From Amoebidium appalachense (taxonomy: Eukaryota > Ichthyosporea), in NCBI GenBank assembly GCA_963693365.1, contig CAVNZM010000003.1, forward strand, positions 5,952,001 to 6,016,000: 64,000 nucleotides of DNA. Direction: 5' to 3'. This document shows, one piece after another, positions 1 through 23,855 of this stretch (position 1 is its first letter; every line of letters begins with the position of its first letter). The notes under the pieces are model-generated. The model was not told the origin of the DNA. It did no database searches and saw only the letters and a list, made by a program, of their open reading frames with translations. The translations under genes were made by a program, and so were the position numbers.

Positions 1-1343
1 TGGTGTTCCACTCGATCACTACAGCACAGATGCACCCACCATTCCACCTTTTGTTGTCAGCGAAAAGAGCGAGAGAGCTTTTTCGGAGAGAGAGAGAGAG
101 AGATCATATTTGCAACGAAAACAGTATAGGGATAGAAAGGAAAATTTGAGAATAGAGAAAATAGAGAGAGAGGTGATTCTAATAAAACGTAAAACGCGGC
201 GATGGGTTAGTGTGCCGTTGCTGCCGACGGCCCTTCGTCCTGATTTTAGGTGAGTGTGGAAGCGTTGATGTTTTGGTTCGACTTGTAGAGAATGTAGTGT
301 TGTGCTGTATAGGTGAATGTGTGCGCATCTGAATTGATCGCCTGATAAAGTTATCTGGGTCATGTGTTTGGTTTGTTGCTACCCTGTTGGCGCCGTGTAA
401 TCGAATACCCGGAGGTGTTAGTTAGAAAGCAAAACTAGGCCATGATAAACACAGCTCTGCAGTTCGAAATTTTGAGATCATTTCCTGTGTTTGATGCGGT
501 GCTTGTTAGAGAGAGTGCCACTTCTTTTTGGTGTAGTTTTCTTCATGATAGTTATGTGCTTAAACGGTGACATCAAGCCGAGCTTGCAGGGAAGCAACAG
601 ACGGAGATGAGTGTAAACACATAGCCTTGTGATCGCATAAGAGCAACACTGGCGTTTTAGTTTTTGTGTGTTGATGTGTGTTTGCGCGCGCACGCGGTTG
701 CATGTATGATCGTACACACCTGTGTGTGTGTGTGGGGGGGGGGGGGGGGGGGGGGAGTATGTCTGTGTGTGTGTGGGGGGGGGGGTGATTGCGCGTGTGT
801 TTCTGGTCTCTGCTTCTCTTGACTTTCGCCGCTCTCTGTGTTCGACTGGCTACAGGCTGCCCTTGTTTGCTGAATTCTGAAGTATGCACAAGAAGGCAGC
901 AGAAAGTAATTGTTACCCAACCTGTTTTCTTCCTTGAGCGTGCTGATTCTGCTTTATGTGGCATAGGGATAGTCCTGTGCATACAAGCGCCAGAGTGTGT
1001 GCCCCTAAGTCAGCGTTCAGACCTCGCATTTAGAAGATAAGAAGTTCGGTCACTCTTGTGTGTTCTTTTCTGTGTGGTGGTGCGTATGGCGGGGGGAAAT
1101 TGGGGAGGGAAGCACGTTGGTTGGGAGAGGAGAAGCTCTAGGGAGATGCCCCCCCCGGGGGGAGGGGGGGGGGAGGTGGGAAGGAGGAGGGGAGGGGGGT
1201 GCTCTCTGCTAGAAAGGGCCTTCCTGGTCCTGAAAAGGCTAATGTTATCGTGTTGCTGATGTTTAACTTGCCCACAGAATACTGGTCTATCGATGTAACA
1301 GCCCATCGTTCTGCGCTGCACACGGCAGCCCCTAGGCGCCACC
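1..1343. other. Upstream non-coding region of PTP4A
   Basis: No convincing coding exon is visible on either strand. The stretch holds a GA-rich patch near 65-105, G-runs near 735-785 and 1150-1200, and short TG runs. Open frames here are low-complexity or start at non-ATG codons. It probably contains the PTP4A promoter and 5' UTR, but no TATA box or transcription start can be fixed. The purine-rich character of the plus strand here contrasts with the C/CA-rich plus strand inside the gene. Confidence 0.5.
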
Positions 1344-2500
1344 ATGATGTTCCAGAACCAGCCCAGCCGCGTAGACTACAAGGACATGCATTTTCTCATC
1401 TTCGATGCCCCCACGGACTCGAATCTGCCCAATTACATGAAGGTAAGAAGCTGGGGAAAGGGTTGTTATAGCACGTGAGATGCATGCGAGCCGTGTTTTG
1501 ATGTACATACACACATGCAAGAAATACCCACATGCAAGCGCTTTCTAACCCTACACACGTACATACACACACACACACATGCAAGAAACACACGGATGCA
1601 AGCATACACACACACACACACACACAAGAAACACACTCCTCAGGCACTTTCTCAAACACACACATACACACACACACACCAGTGTCTGCATAGCAGACGG
1701 ACCCACAAGACGGGAGCAGCCACACCGACACACAAATTCACTTGTTCACACACACCGTTACATCGACGATCAAATGCATCCACACGTGCACCTCACACAA
1801 GACATTTATGGCATGCCTTATCTGCTTTGCCTGTGTGTTGTTTGACTCCAGCAAGTTTCAGGCACCTTTGGGTTGTTGGTATCTTCATGCATTCCAAGGA
1901 TCGTGATTGGCACGTATTCTATGTTTGAGACCTGGCCTACCTTTCGTGCCTGGCCTGTTCTTGCACACGGTCCACCTTCAGGTTTAGTTTCTCACGATTA
2001 TCACTGTGATGTTCTCGCACACGATCCACCTTCAGGTTTAGTTTCTCACAATGGTCACTGAGGTGTTCTCGCACACGATGCACCTTCGGGTTTAGTTTCT
2101 CACGATTGCCACTGTGATGTTCTTGCACACGATCCACCTTCATGTTTAGTTTCTCACGATTGTCACTGGCCTGTTCTCGCACACGATCATTCTTGCCGTT
2201 GTGTTGTCTCACGATGGTCACTGTGATGTTCATGCGCACGATCAATCTTCCCGTTTAGTTTCTCACCATGGTTGTAACGGTGCAGGAGTTCAAGAACCAT
2301 GGGGTGACTGATGTTGTGCGGGTGTGTGACCCCACATACAACGCCCACACACTGGAGGCTACGGGCATCCAGGTTCATGTGGGTTTCCGGTTCAATATGT
2401 CTAAACCCTATGTTTTTAATTTTTTGTGTGCTTGATTGCCAACCCTGTGCTGGAAATGAGCGCTGTGTGACTCCTTATGGCAGACCCCCCAAACACATAC

Positions 2501-2560
<60 letters not shown>

Positions 2561-3869
2561 CATACACACACACACACCCCCCCTAGAGAATGGGCTCTAC
2601 TGATGCCACATGCTTTTATGTGCATAAAGCTGTGCGTTGTGAGTGAGTACCGTGTGCCGCATATGATCCACTCCCCAGCTACCCCCTCTCCCCTCCTTCA
2701 CGGCTCCTTCCTCTCACATACACAAAGACACACAAACGCACACACACACACAGGACGCCCGCGCGCGCACACACACACACACACACACTCAGCATGCACA
2801 CACACACATACACACACACACCACACACACGCGTGCGCGCGCACACACACACACCCCACCAGAATCACCACCACATGCACAGACACCACGTGCACAGACA
2901 CAGGTACATGCACACGCTCGTGCACACTCCAACACCGCTACCAGCGTACTCTTCCCCTCCACCTTGTCTGCATTTCCGTTGGTATTAGAGACTGTCATGG
3001 AATGTGCCAGCGTGCGCTTCTAAGCAATTTTCACAGTTCTTTCCCTGCTCCTTTCCCTCCTTTTGAATCAAGCACATCCTAATGCACCTGGGGAAATATT
3101 GTCTGTCGCTCATGAGCATATATCATGCAGGGTTCCGGACTCTTAAAACTTTGTGCTTGCAGGTACATTTATACCTGCTTACTTTTGCACTGGCACATCC
3201 ACAATAACAGACAACACACACACACACAAACATTCTAACCACACACACATGTACACACACATACACACATCTTCCCGCAGATGCCCGCACGAGTGCACGG
3301 GCACGCACCGGCATACACAGACACGCACACCCACAGGCACAGGCACTCACGGACAGACCATTGTCCACCCTCAAACACATGCCATAACAGGCCAACTCCA
3401 ACCAGCACACAACCATGCATGATTCATATAACATCACCCACAAAACCCAACATGAGGAAAATAGATCTCTCCACGTGTGCGCGCGCGTACACACACACAC
3501 ACACACACACGGACACACGCACGGACACGGGCATGGCACCAGGCAAAGCTTGGATATGAACATGGTCAGAGAGAATGTTATTGTTGGTTAATGTGTGCGT
3601 GTATAGGTGGTGCGCCTGCATGAGCCCACGTGTTTTGTATGTGTTCACGTGCATGTGTTCTCGTTTTTGTGTTCACGTGTTTGCGTGCAAATGGATGACA
3701 TTTAACTAATCGGGCTGCAGGATTGGATGTTTGCAGACGGTGACGCCCCACCTGCGCACGTGATTCGTGATTGGCTGGCGCTGTTGAAGAGAAAGTTTGC
3801 AGAGGAGGGCGAAAGTACCTCCTGCATTGGGGTGCACTGTGTTGCCGGACTGGGCAGGTACGTGTGTGT

Positions 3870-3946
<77 letters not shown>

Positions 3947-4324
3947 GTCCGTTGAGGGGCTAGGAAGATTTGGCCAAGGGGTGGGGAGCAGGGAGAGGGG
4001 AGGGTGCTGATGAGGATGGGTGGATGTGTTTTTGTGGGTGGTGAAGGGAGGTGGGTTTATATGTGTGTGTGTGTGTGTGTTGGGGGGGGGGGGGGGGGAA
4101 GGGGGGGGTCTGTTAATAGTGGTGGTGGAGGGGACTCATTAGTCGCACAAGCACATGGGCACAACAAAGCACATGGGTGTCGTTCCCTACCTCTCTTCAT
4201 ACGTCGTTTCCTTCTGCCCCCCCCCCCCCCCCCCCTCCCCCCCCCCCCCCCCCCCCATTCCCCTCCGCCAATGTGTTTTCCGTCATGAATATGTACTTCG
4301 TGCTCTGTATCGCTTTCCAACCAG

Positions 4325-4358
<34 letters not shown>

Positions 4359-4677
4359 TTCCCCCTTTTTCTTCAATGTGTTTCTTTTCGTGTTGTTACC
4401 ATTAGTACCGTGTTATTCATTCTATACCTCCCCCCGTCCCCCACCCCCCTACCCACCTACTCACCCACCCACCCATTCACCGCTGCTGCCCACCACGCAT
4501 ACACACATGCGCGCGCGCGGGCGCACACACACACACGCACACACACTAGTATCATTACAACCACCATCCCCTTGTAACCGGTTAACCGACTGTGTCCCCT
4601 TACACATGCACATTGCACCTATTTATGCATGCGCTCTTTCTTATTGTCCCCTCCCCTTCCCCTCCTGACCCACATGC

Positions 4678-4748
<71 letters not shown>

Positions 4749-4832
4749 CTACTGCACACGTGTTCTGTGGTCATTAGCGGGTTTATTCCAATGTGTTTTT
4801 CACACCACGGCTCAACCTCAAGCATGCACTCA

Positions 4833-4873
<41 letters not shown>

Positions 4874-5353
4874 CCGCCGCCCACACACACACACACATGC
4901 ACACACGCACACAACAAATAAGCACCCCTACATCGATGACTCGCATTTCTTTAGGATGGGTTTTGGGTTTTATGCATTCTTTGTAGTGTTGCTGTTGCAT
5001 GCTTCATGTTTGCTTTGGCATATGCCGTGCACCGGGTTTCACTTCGTGTGGTTGGCCTTCGTACCATTACCGTATTCTAACTACCCCCCCCCCCCCACAC
5101 ACACACACACACGTACACACACACACGTACACACACACGTACACACGTACACGTACACACACACACATACACACACACACACGTACACAGGGCGCCTATC
5201 CTAGTAGCCATTGCGCTGATGGAAAAAGGGATGGCAGCAGAGGATGCTGTTCAATACATCCGCAAGGTCAGGCCGGGGGCGCTCAACAGCAAGCAGATCA
5301 AGTTTGTGCAAAAGTATAAGCCCCACAGAAAGAAGGACTGTGTCATACAGTGA
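1344..5353 (+). CDS. PTP4A: Protein tyrosine phosphatase type IVA (PRL family), 4 coding exons, 163 aa
   Basis: Coding exons are 1344-1442, 2286-2378, 3721-3857 and 5191-5353; all joins are GT-AG and keep frame. PRL phosphatases are small dual-specificity-type enzymes held at the plasma and endosomal membranes by C-terminal prenylation; they also bind CNNM magnesium transporters. Visible hallmarks: the HCVAGLGR P-loop with catalytic Cys104 and Arg110, the second Asp of FAD (Asp70) as likely general acid, Cys47 in VRVCDPTY matching the redox-partner cysteine of PRLs, the PGALNSKQ stretch, and a basic tail ending in the CAAX box CVIQ. At 163 aa it is slightly shorter than the animal proteins (167-173). 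Relative to animal WPFDDGAPP, the general-acid loop has Met for Pro, Ala for the first Asp and one extra Asp before APP. The ATG-ATG start sits in a gccacc context; the second ATG could also be used. Expressed alone, with no operon context. Confidence 0.95.
2503..2554 (+). repeat. (AC)n microsatellite in PTP4A intron 2
   Basis: An uninterrupted AC dinucleotide run of about 26 units. Further CA-rich patches follow at about 2565-2580, 2715-2860 and 3210-3270 and near 3490, so most of this intron is CA-rich on the coding strand. Confidence 0.95.
2586..2665 (+). repeat. Dispersed short repeat, divergent copy
   Basis: Contains the GAATGGGCTCT start and the GAGTACCGTG...CCGCAT end that mark the repeat family best seen at 6041-6178, with a shorter and diverged middle. 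It lies in PTP4A intron 2. Confidence 0.45.
3861..3943 (+). repeat. (GT)n microsatellite beginning at the intron 3 donor of PTP4A
   Basis: The tract starts three bases after the donor GT of intron 3 and runs for about 80 bases. It is complementary in sequence to the (AC)n tract at the 3' end of the same intron. Confidence 0.95.
4217..4355 (+). repeat. Long poly-C tracts with a repeat fragment between them
   Basis: C-runs at 4217-4256 (one T) and 4327-4355 flank a piece of the dispersed repeat (ATGAATATGTACTTCGTGC and following, 4284-4321). Intronic. Confidence 0.85.
4679..4747 (+). repeat. (AC)n microsatellite in PTP4A intron 3
   Basis: Pure AC run of about 34 units. Confidence 0.95.
4836..4872 (+). 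repeat. Poly-C tract
   Basis: Run of about 37 C followed by CGCCGCCGCC and an AC run, inside PTP4A intron 3. Confidence 0.95.
5095..5190 (+). repeat. (AC)n tract abutting the acceptor of PTP4A exon 4
   Basis: AC repeats with scattered GT interruptions run straight into the acceptor CAG at 5188-5190. There is no ordinary polypyrimidine tract between them and the exon. Confidence 0.9.
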
Positions 5354-6040
5354 TGCGTGAAGGTCGCTACATAATGTTTTGTTGGGGGGGGGGGTTGTTG
5401 TTGTTGTTTTTCCGTTGCTTTTTCGTTGGTTTTGTTTGCTTGGTGTAGGGGTGTGTGTGTGTGGGGGGGGAGGGGGGGGGGGGGGGGGATACAAAATTGT
5501 GTTGATGTGTTGTGTGTTGTGAGTATACATTTGAAAACAGTCACACACTCTTTTCATTGGACGAATCACTCGTGAACATGTTATAAAAGGTGTGTGTTTG
5601 CGGGTACAGGCACACATTATTAAACTCGCAGAAGAGTTGCACTAATATTAGCACACGCACACATAAAATTTTCCTTTTAGGCGACCTTTGTAGATGCCGT
5701 GTTATCATGCCCGTGCAGCCGTGGAATGGAAACTGTGTTGTATAGGTTTTTTGGTTTTTTTGGTTTTTTGTTTCATTCTGCGGGAAATCTATTAGGATTT
5801 AGGTTCGTTGGCACCTTCGCAAACAGAAACATGTGTATAGAAAAATCCTGTGATTGAGTACAAATATGCAACTGTGGCACTTAACTGCACGGTGATTGGA
5901 TGGCGTATTATTTAACACATTTATTTGATTGGATGATATTTGAGCGCCGGGATACGAGAATAAATAACAGCTCCCTCGATGGGATAGTTCTCGAGCTGTG
6001 CCTACGTCTCTGCTACATCCCCCCCCCCCCCTCTCTCATG

Positions 6041-6178
6041 AGGATGGGCTCTGCTTATGTACGCATAAGTACTGTGTACATTGCTGATGTTGCACACTTA
6101 AAGTTTGCACTTGCATGTGTCCTGTACCACGCTCCCCATGTGTGTGTGTACTTCGTACCGTGTTCCGCATTCAACCTA
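6041..6178 (+). repeat. Dispersed short interspersed repeat, near-complete copy
   Basis: About 138 bp, beginning AGGATGGGCTCTGCTTATG, with a middle GCTGATGTTGCA and an end CTTCGTACCGTGTTCCGCAT. The reverse complement of 8883-9019 matches along its whole length. A C/CT run touches its left edge and C-rich sequence follows its right edge. It has no coding frame or obvious pol III boxes. Confidence 0.7.
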
Positions 6179-6331
6179 CCCCTCCTCACCACGTGCACCA
6201 CCTCCTCCTCTTCCTCCCCCCATGTTCGAGTGAAACCGTATCTGAGTTTATGTTGTGTACGTGTTTCGTCGACGAGTTGAATTGTCGAAAATCGGGTACC
6301 AATAGCTATGGATGCATGGGTCTATCTAATT

Positions 6332-6436
6332 AGGATGGGCTCTGCTTATTATGCACACATACTCTTTGTGTGGTCTGCACTCGATTGAGCTGTCGGTTAT
6401 GAATGTGTATTTCGCACAACACAGTCAACGTTACTG
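6332..6436 (+). repeat. Dispersed short repeat, diverged copy
   Basis: Starts AGGATGGGCTCTGCTTAT and ends in GTATTTCGCACAACAC, then passes directly into a long poly-C tract. The middle has diverged from the 6041 copy. Confidence 0.55.
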
Positions 6437-6552
6437 AACCCTCCCCCCCCCCCCCCCCCCTCCCCTCCCCCCCCCCCCCCCCCCCCCCACCCACCCACCC
6501 ACACACACACACACCGCCGCTGGGTGCACACACACACACGCATGTCACCACA

Positions 6553-6598
<46 letters not shown>

Positions 6599-7905
6599 AT
6601 CTCGACACGCGCGTCCGCAAATTTTTTTTTAAAAAAAAAGGAGGAAAAAAAAAAGAAAGAAAGGAAAAGAAATTGAAATTGAAAGTGGCTGATTGAGACA
6701 CGAGACCCATGCGAAAGCCCTCGAGCCGTGTGCATGCACATATATTATAATGAAGAGTCGAAACTGGCTTTTTAAATTTTCCTGAGTGCTTTGCGCAAAG
6801 GAAATTTATCGGGCCCGTTTCGATTCTAGATCTGATGTACGTGTTCACGTGCCATGCATCCACACCATTTCCGTGAATATTTTCGAACGTACCACCAGAA
6901 TCTCATTCTTAATAGTCCATGGAGTGCTAATATTACATAGTACATGCGGGCGAACGTACGGTGCCCAGTGGGTGTGCTGCGCATGTGCTGTGTGTGTGAC
7001 ACCATGCGTGCACGTGTCAACTAGTGTGGGTGTGAACTGTGTGTGCGTTGATGCATCATGTACATGTGGGCATGTGCATGGGAATGTGTGTGTGTATGTG
7101 TCTGTGTCAGTGTCAATGTGTTTGCGTGTGCATGTGCGTGTGACTGTGTGTGCGTGCGACTCTGAGTGTGCCGTGTGTGTGTGTGTGTGTGTACATGTCT
7201 GTGTTGTACGGTGTGTGTTGGAAGTGTGCAATATCATGATGCATTTGCTTATCCAGTCTTTACTATCATCTCTTGATAGTTATCTTTATTCACCAATTGA
7301 CCGTTAACCTTAAACCCTTAATATCATATCACGACAGTATTCACTATCATATACATATCATGTTTGACTAGAGAACAGGCCACACTCTAATCAAAACCTT
7401 TCACCATTCTTGTATGCAGTTATATGCATTCGCACCAAACAAATATCACAGACGCACAAGTTGACACAAACAACACACAAAGCCACATTGAAGAAAACAG
7501 GCAAAAACCCACAACGCCAACAGTGTGGCATAGCCTTTTTGAAACCCAATAAATCATCACAATCCTGTTAATTATGAAAACCTCTTATGAAAACCTCGTT
7601 CAAACCGCACAAAACACTTGCCAAATCAGCTATTACATATTCTACCCCGCGTTTAAACCAAACAGATCTCTAAAACAAAAAAAAGGAAAAAAGAAAAAAA
7701 GAAAAAAAGAAAAGAAAATAACACCCGATCTGCATATCTGTCCTTCCTGCGTACCCTCCCAGGGCTTATCTTGCATGATTTTCTATCCAACCAGAATCAA
7801 CGACCAATACATTTCAACCTATCAGCCTGCCTAATTCGAATATTTCGAAGCACCTATTGCATAATTCTCAGCCAGTAGAAGTGCATTTACGTGACTTGTA
7901 GCCAA

Positions 7906-17713
<9,808 letters not shown>

Positions 17714-18204
17714 GATGCCGTACTTGCGTATGTGTGCCTGTGCGCTTGCGCTTGTGTGCTTGGTTTTTGTGTAGGTGCTTGCACTTGTAAAACAGATGGA
17801 GATGTTGAAGAAAACTCTGTCTAGCTTGAAAAAAACTACAACCTTTGCCTTGTCAGCTGATTTTTTGGAGCGCAGGAACAAAATGAAAAAAAAGCTTTTC
17901 CGTTTTTCGAATATCATAGTTTAAAATAACAACCATATAAGGCTATTGTTTATTATGATTGTCCAATCACATCTTGGGAATTTGCTTTGTGGCTCACCTT
18001 GGACGTCACACGGTCACCGATCGGGCCTGGCCCAGGGGTGTTCCGGGACGTGCGCACGTGCACTTTTTGTGTGCACAAAAAACGCCATTTGTATGCTGTC
18101 AGTGGTCACCACCCTGCATATGCCGGAGCACGTGTGTGCGTGTGATGCATGTGTGGCACACGTGCATTCCTACCATGGCGAATTTCGTGGCCGTGCCAGC
18201 ACGG

Positions 18205-18240
<36 letters not shown>

Positions 18241-18518
18241 ATGATATGGGATGATGTGGTTCTCGGTGGCCCACGGTTCTCTGTGGTGGTCAGCTGTGTG
18301 CTATGTGCTCATAAGTTTGAAGTTGTTTTGTTGGGTGTGCAAGACCTCGTGTCTCTGTATCGCAACTCATCAACTGACAACTGAGACCCGCTCAGGAGTG
18401 ACGGCCATATACATGTACTCTGGGATCAGGGCTCAGCTAGGCTATCCATATATGGTAATCATTACATCCATATCATTGGTTCACAGGGCAGGGATTCTCA
18501 ACCGTGTGTGCTTCAATC

Positions 18519-18557
<39 letters not shown>

Positions 18558-18944
18558 CTCTGAAAAAAAGGTTCGCGAGGCCACCCTCCCCAAGTCCCCA
18601 ACATCTCCCCTCCCCTAGAGGAGCTCCCCCTTCCCCTTCCCCCTCCCCCCCTCCCCCCTCACCCCTTCTTCCTCCCATCCACCCCCTCCCCTCCCCCCTC
18701 CCCTTGGGCAACGACAAGTCTTGATTATATTCCCTGACCTCCAGTGCTCCTCCCTAATATGAGCGGCGGCGCGGGGCGGAGGGGGGGGGGGGGATAGGAT
18801 CTTGAGGGTCAGCAACTTGGACCTCCAAACACACCGCCGGCCACCTACAGATCTTAAGTGCAACCTCTAACCCTACCCTTCCCTTCTCCATAGTCAGTTT
18901 TTACAGCCCCCCCCCCCCCCCCCCCCTCCCCCCCCCCCCCCCCC

Positions 18945-18976
<32 letters not shown>

Positions 18977-19649
18977 AGCCCCCGCGGCAGAAAACCCACA
19001 AGCAAAGCCCCTTTCTATATGTCACTATACTCCTTTCCCCAATCAATGGTTGCTCTTGTGACTGACAGGCTGAGCAGCTCAATTTCGTGGCAAGAATTCT
19101 TTTGCAAAAAGAGAATGTAACTACGACTCGTAACCATGACGCGTCAGCGAAATAGTGAAATGAAACTTAGCAACCCACTAGCCCAGCTAGTAGGGTTTAC
19201 GCAAATGCAAATTTGGTTAACACTTAGACGTTAAGACACTTCTCTCTGTGATGAAAACGATAAAACGAACATTAATTAAGTCTGCACATTTAACTTTCCA
19301 TACGGACTAGATAACCATGTATGTATGCAAGGCTGGATGAAATAATCATACGAAGCAACAGGTCCCGGTTAGTGCAAATGTGGTGATCGGATACCAACAC
19401 TCTACCAGCAACTAAACGTGCTTCTTATAAACGGTAACAATGTGGTTAAAGAACAGCTACGAAAGGACACGCGGACAAACGGAATGAAACGAGCTCTCAT
19501 TAGGGAAAAAACAACCATTTACCATTTACCATATGTTGTAATCTAACACGCTACGGCACTTCGCCATTACAAATACAACCTTAAATGACCAAATTCACTT
19601 CAAACACAAACCGCTAAAATCGACCACAACAAGCACCCAACCACAATCC
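17714..19649. other. Intergenic region between AspA-like and endophilin-like genes
   Basis: Holds the 5' flank of the AspA-like gene and the 3' flank of the endophilin-like gene. Poly-C tracts lie at 18207-18236, 18519-18555 and 18907-18976. The rest (19000-19640) is AT-rich and without a frame I can support. A 43-codon plus-strand frame near 17800-17925 preceded by CAG could be a small exon, but the opposite strand is also open there. Confidence 0.5.
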
Positions 19650-22698
<3,049 letters not shown>

Positions 22699-23855
22699 TT
22701 TTGTGTTTTGTGGTGTTGATGCACCTGCAAACCTTGCCAAATATTTGTGTTTGGGAGGGGTTTCCTATGTTTTTTTGTTTGCTGGAGAGTTTTAGTTTTT
22801 GCTTATGCCAAGGCATTAGGCATGCATACCGTGAGTGAACGGGTCAGCTGCCCCTCTGAGACTGCCGAGTGATGTGACACGATTATCATTACCTCCTATA
22901 CCTGCACTGATGATGAAATTGAAGGAAACCCGAAATGCTTTATTACTTATTGCTTGATTTATATGTACTAATTAACTTCTAATCTCCCGGGAGAAAGTTA
23001 TGCTGGCGCATAATTCAAACAATACCGTGTTTTACTTTCATGCAGAATTCCGATGATTAGATGTACAATTAGACTATGTTCTAGTGATAATATGGCTTCT
23101 TTGAGGGGCTCTCCAAATCAGTTGAAATATTCGCGAGCTTTATAAAATGGGGTTTGTTCCTCCATACCCACAAAGGAAGAGTGTAGCGAGATCCACTATC
23201 AGAAAAAACTAGCGCTTAATGATTGGCTCTCAGTTGCAAACGCTGTTTAATTGGTAGTTAGCGCACCGTCTCCATCTTGCCTGGTCAAATTTTCTTGTCT
23301 TAAGTTTTAATTTTACCAATAAATAAGTAGCTTTAAAAAGTGTAGAAACACAGTAGCAGAGGTGTGGCGAGCCGGGGGGTTTTGGGCCAGGCCAGGCCGG
23401 GCAGCTCGGCCTGTCGATTTTCCGGGCCAGGAACAGGCCAGGCCGGGTTTTAGAATATACCATATATGGAAGGTGTTCGCGCAAAACTTTTGCGCAAAAT
23501 CCTTCTGACCTGACAAGGGGTTCCGTTACCACACCGTGCAGTGTGACGTCACTTATGCACTTGGGGGGGGTGGAGAGGAGGGGGTCTGGCCCAAATTGCC
23601 TTGGCCCGGCCCAAACATTTTTCAGGCCGGGCCGGGCAGCCCGCCCCTTCCTTTTTTTTGGCCAGAATGTTAGCTATATCCACGGCCATCTGGCCGTGGC
23701 TATATCTAAAAAAAAAATCTAGATTATTACATGATCTATGAATATGAATCTGAATCTATGAGATCGATCTATGAATCTGCTATTTGACGATGTAACATCC
23801 AAACTAATTACATTTTAATCTTCAGAAGTCATGGTGTCAAGTCACCGATTGACAC
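22699..23855. other. Intergenic region with a GGCC-rich repeat and a hairpin
   Basis: Upstream flank of the endophilin-like gene, then AT-rich sequence. From 23370 to 23650 GGCCAGGCCGGGC-type words recur in both orientations. At 23670-23710 an 18-bp arm pair (TAGCTATATCCACGGCCA and its partner) forms an imperfect hairpin with a 2-base loop. No supported gene. Confidence 0.5.

Larger units (their letters stand above)
5354..7905. other. Intergenic region, PTP4A to AspA-like gene
   Basis: Begins as the PTP4A 3' UTR. It holds G-runs (5383-5395, 5463-5489), two copies of the dispersed repeat (6041-6178, 6332-6436), poly-C and (AC)n tracts near 6440-6595, an A-rich stretch (6630-6680, 7676-7722) and a TG-rich patch (6960-7220). 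The part from 7240 to 7900 is ordinary AT-rich DNA with no reading frame I can support; it includes the 3' UTR of the minus-strand gene that follows. Confidence 0.6.

Noticed and set aside
789-1040. Apparent secreted 83-aa protein upstream of PTP4A
   Set aside because: The frame has no ATG (it begins at TTG) and shows no further support.
17799-17925. Short plus-strand frame beginning MEMLKKTLSSLKK after a CAG
   Set aside because: Looks protein-like, but the opposite strand is open over the same bases as a possible extension of the AspA-like gene; neither can be chosen without transcripts.
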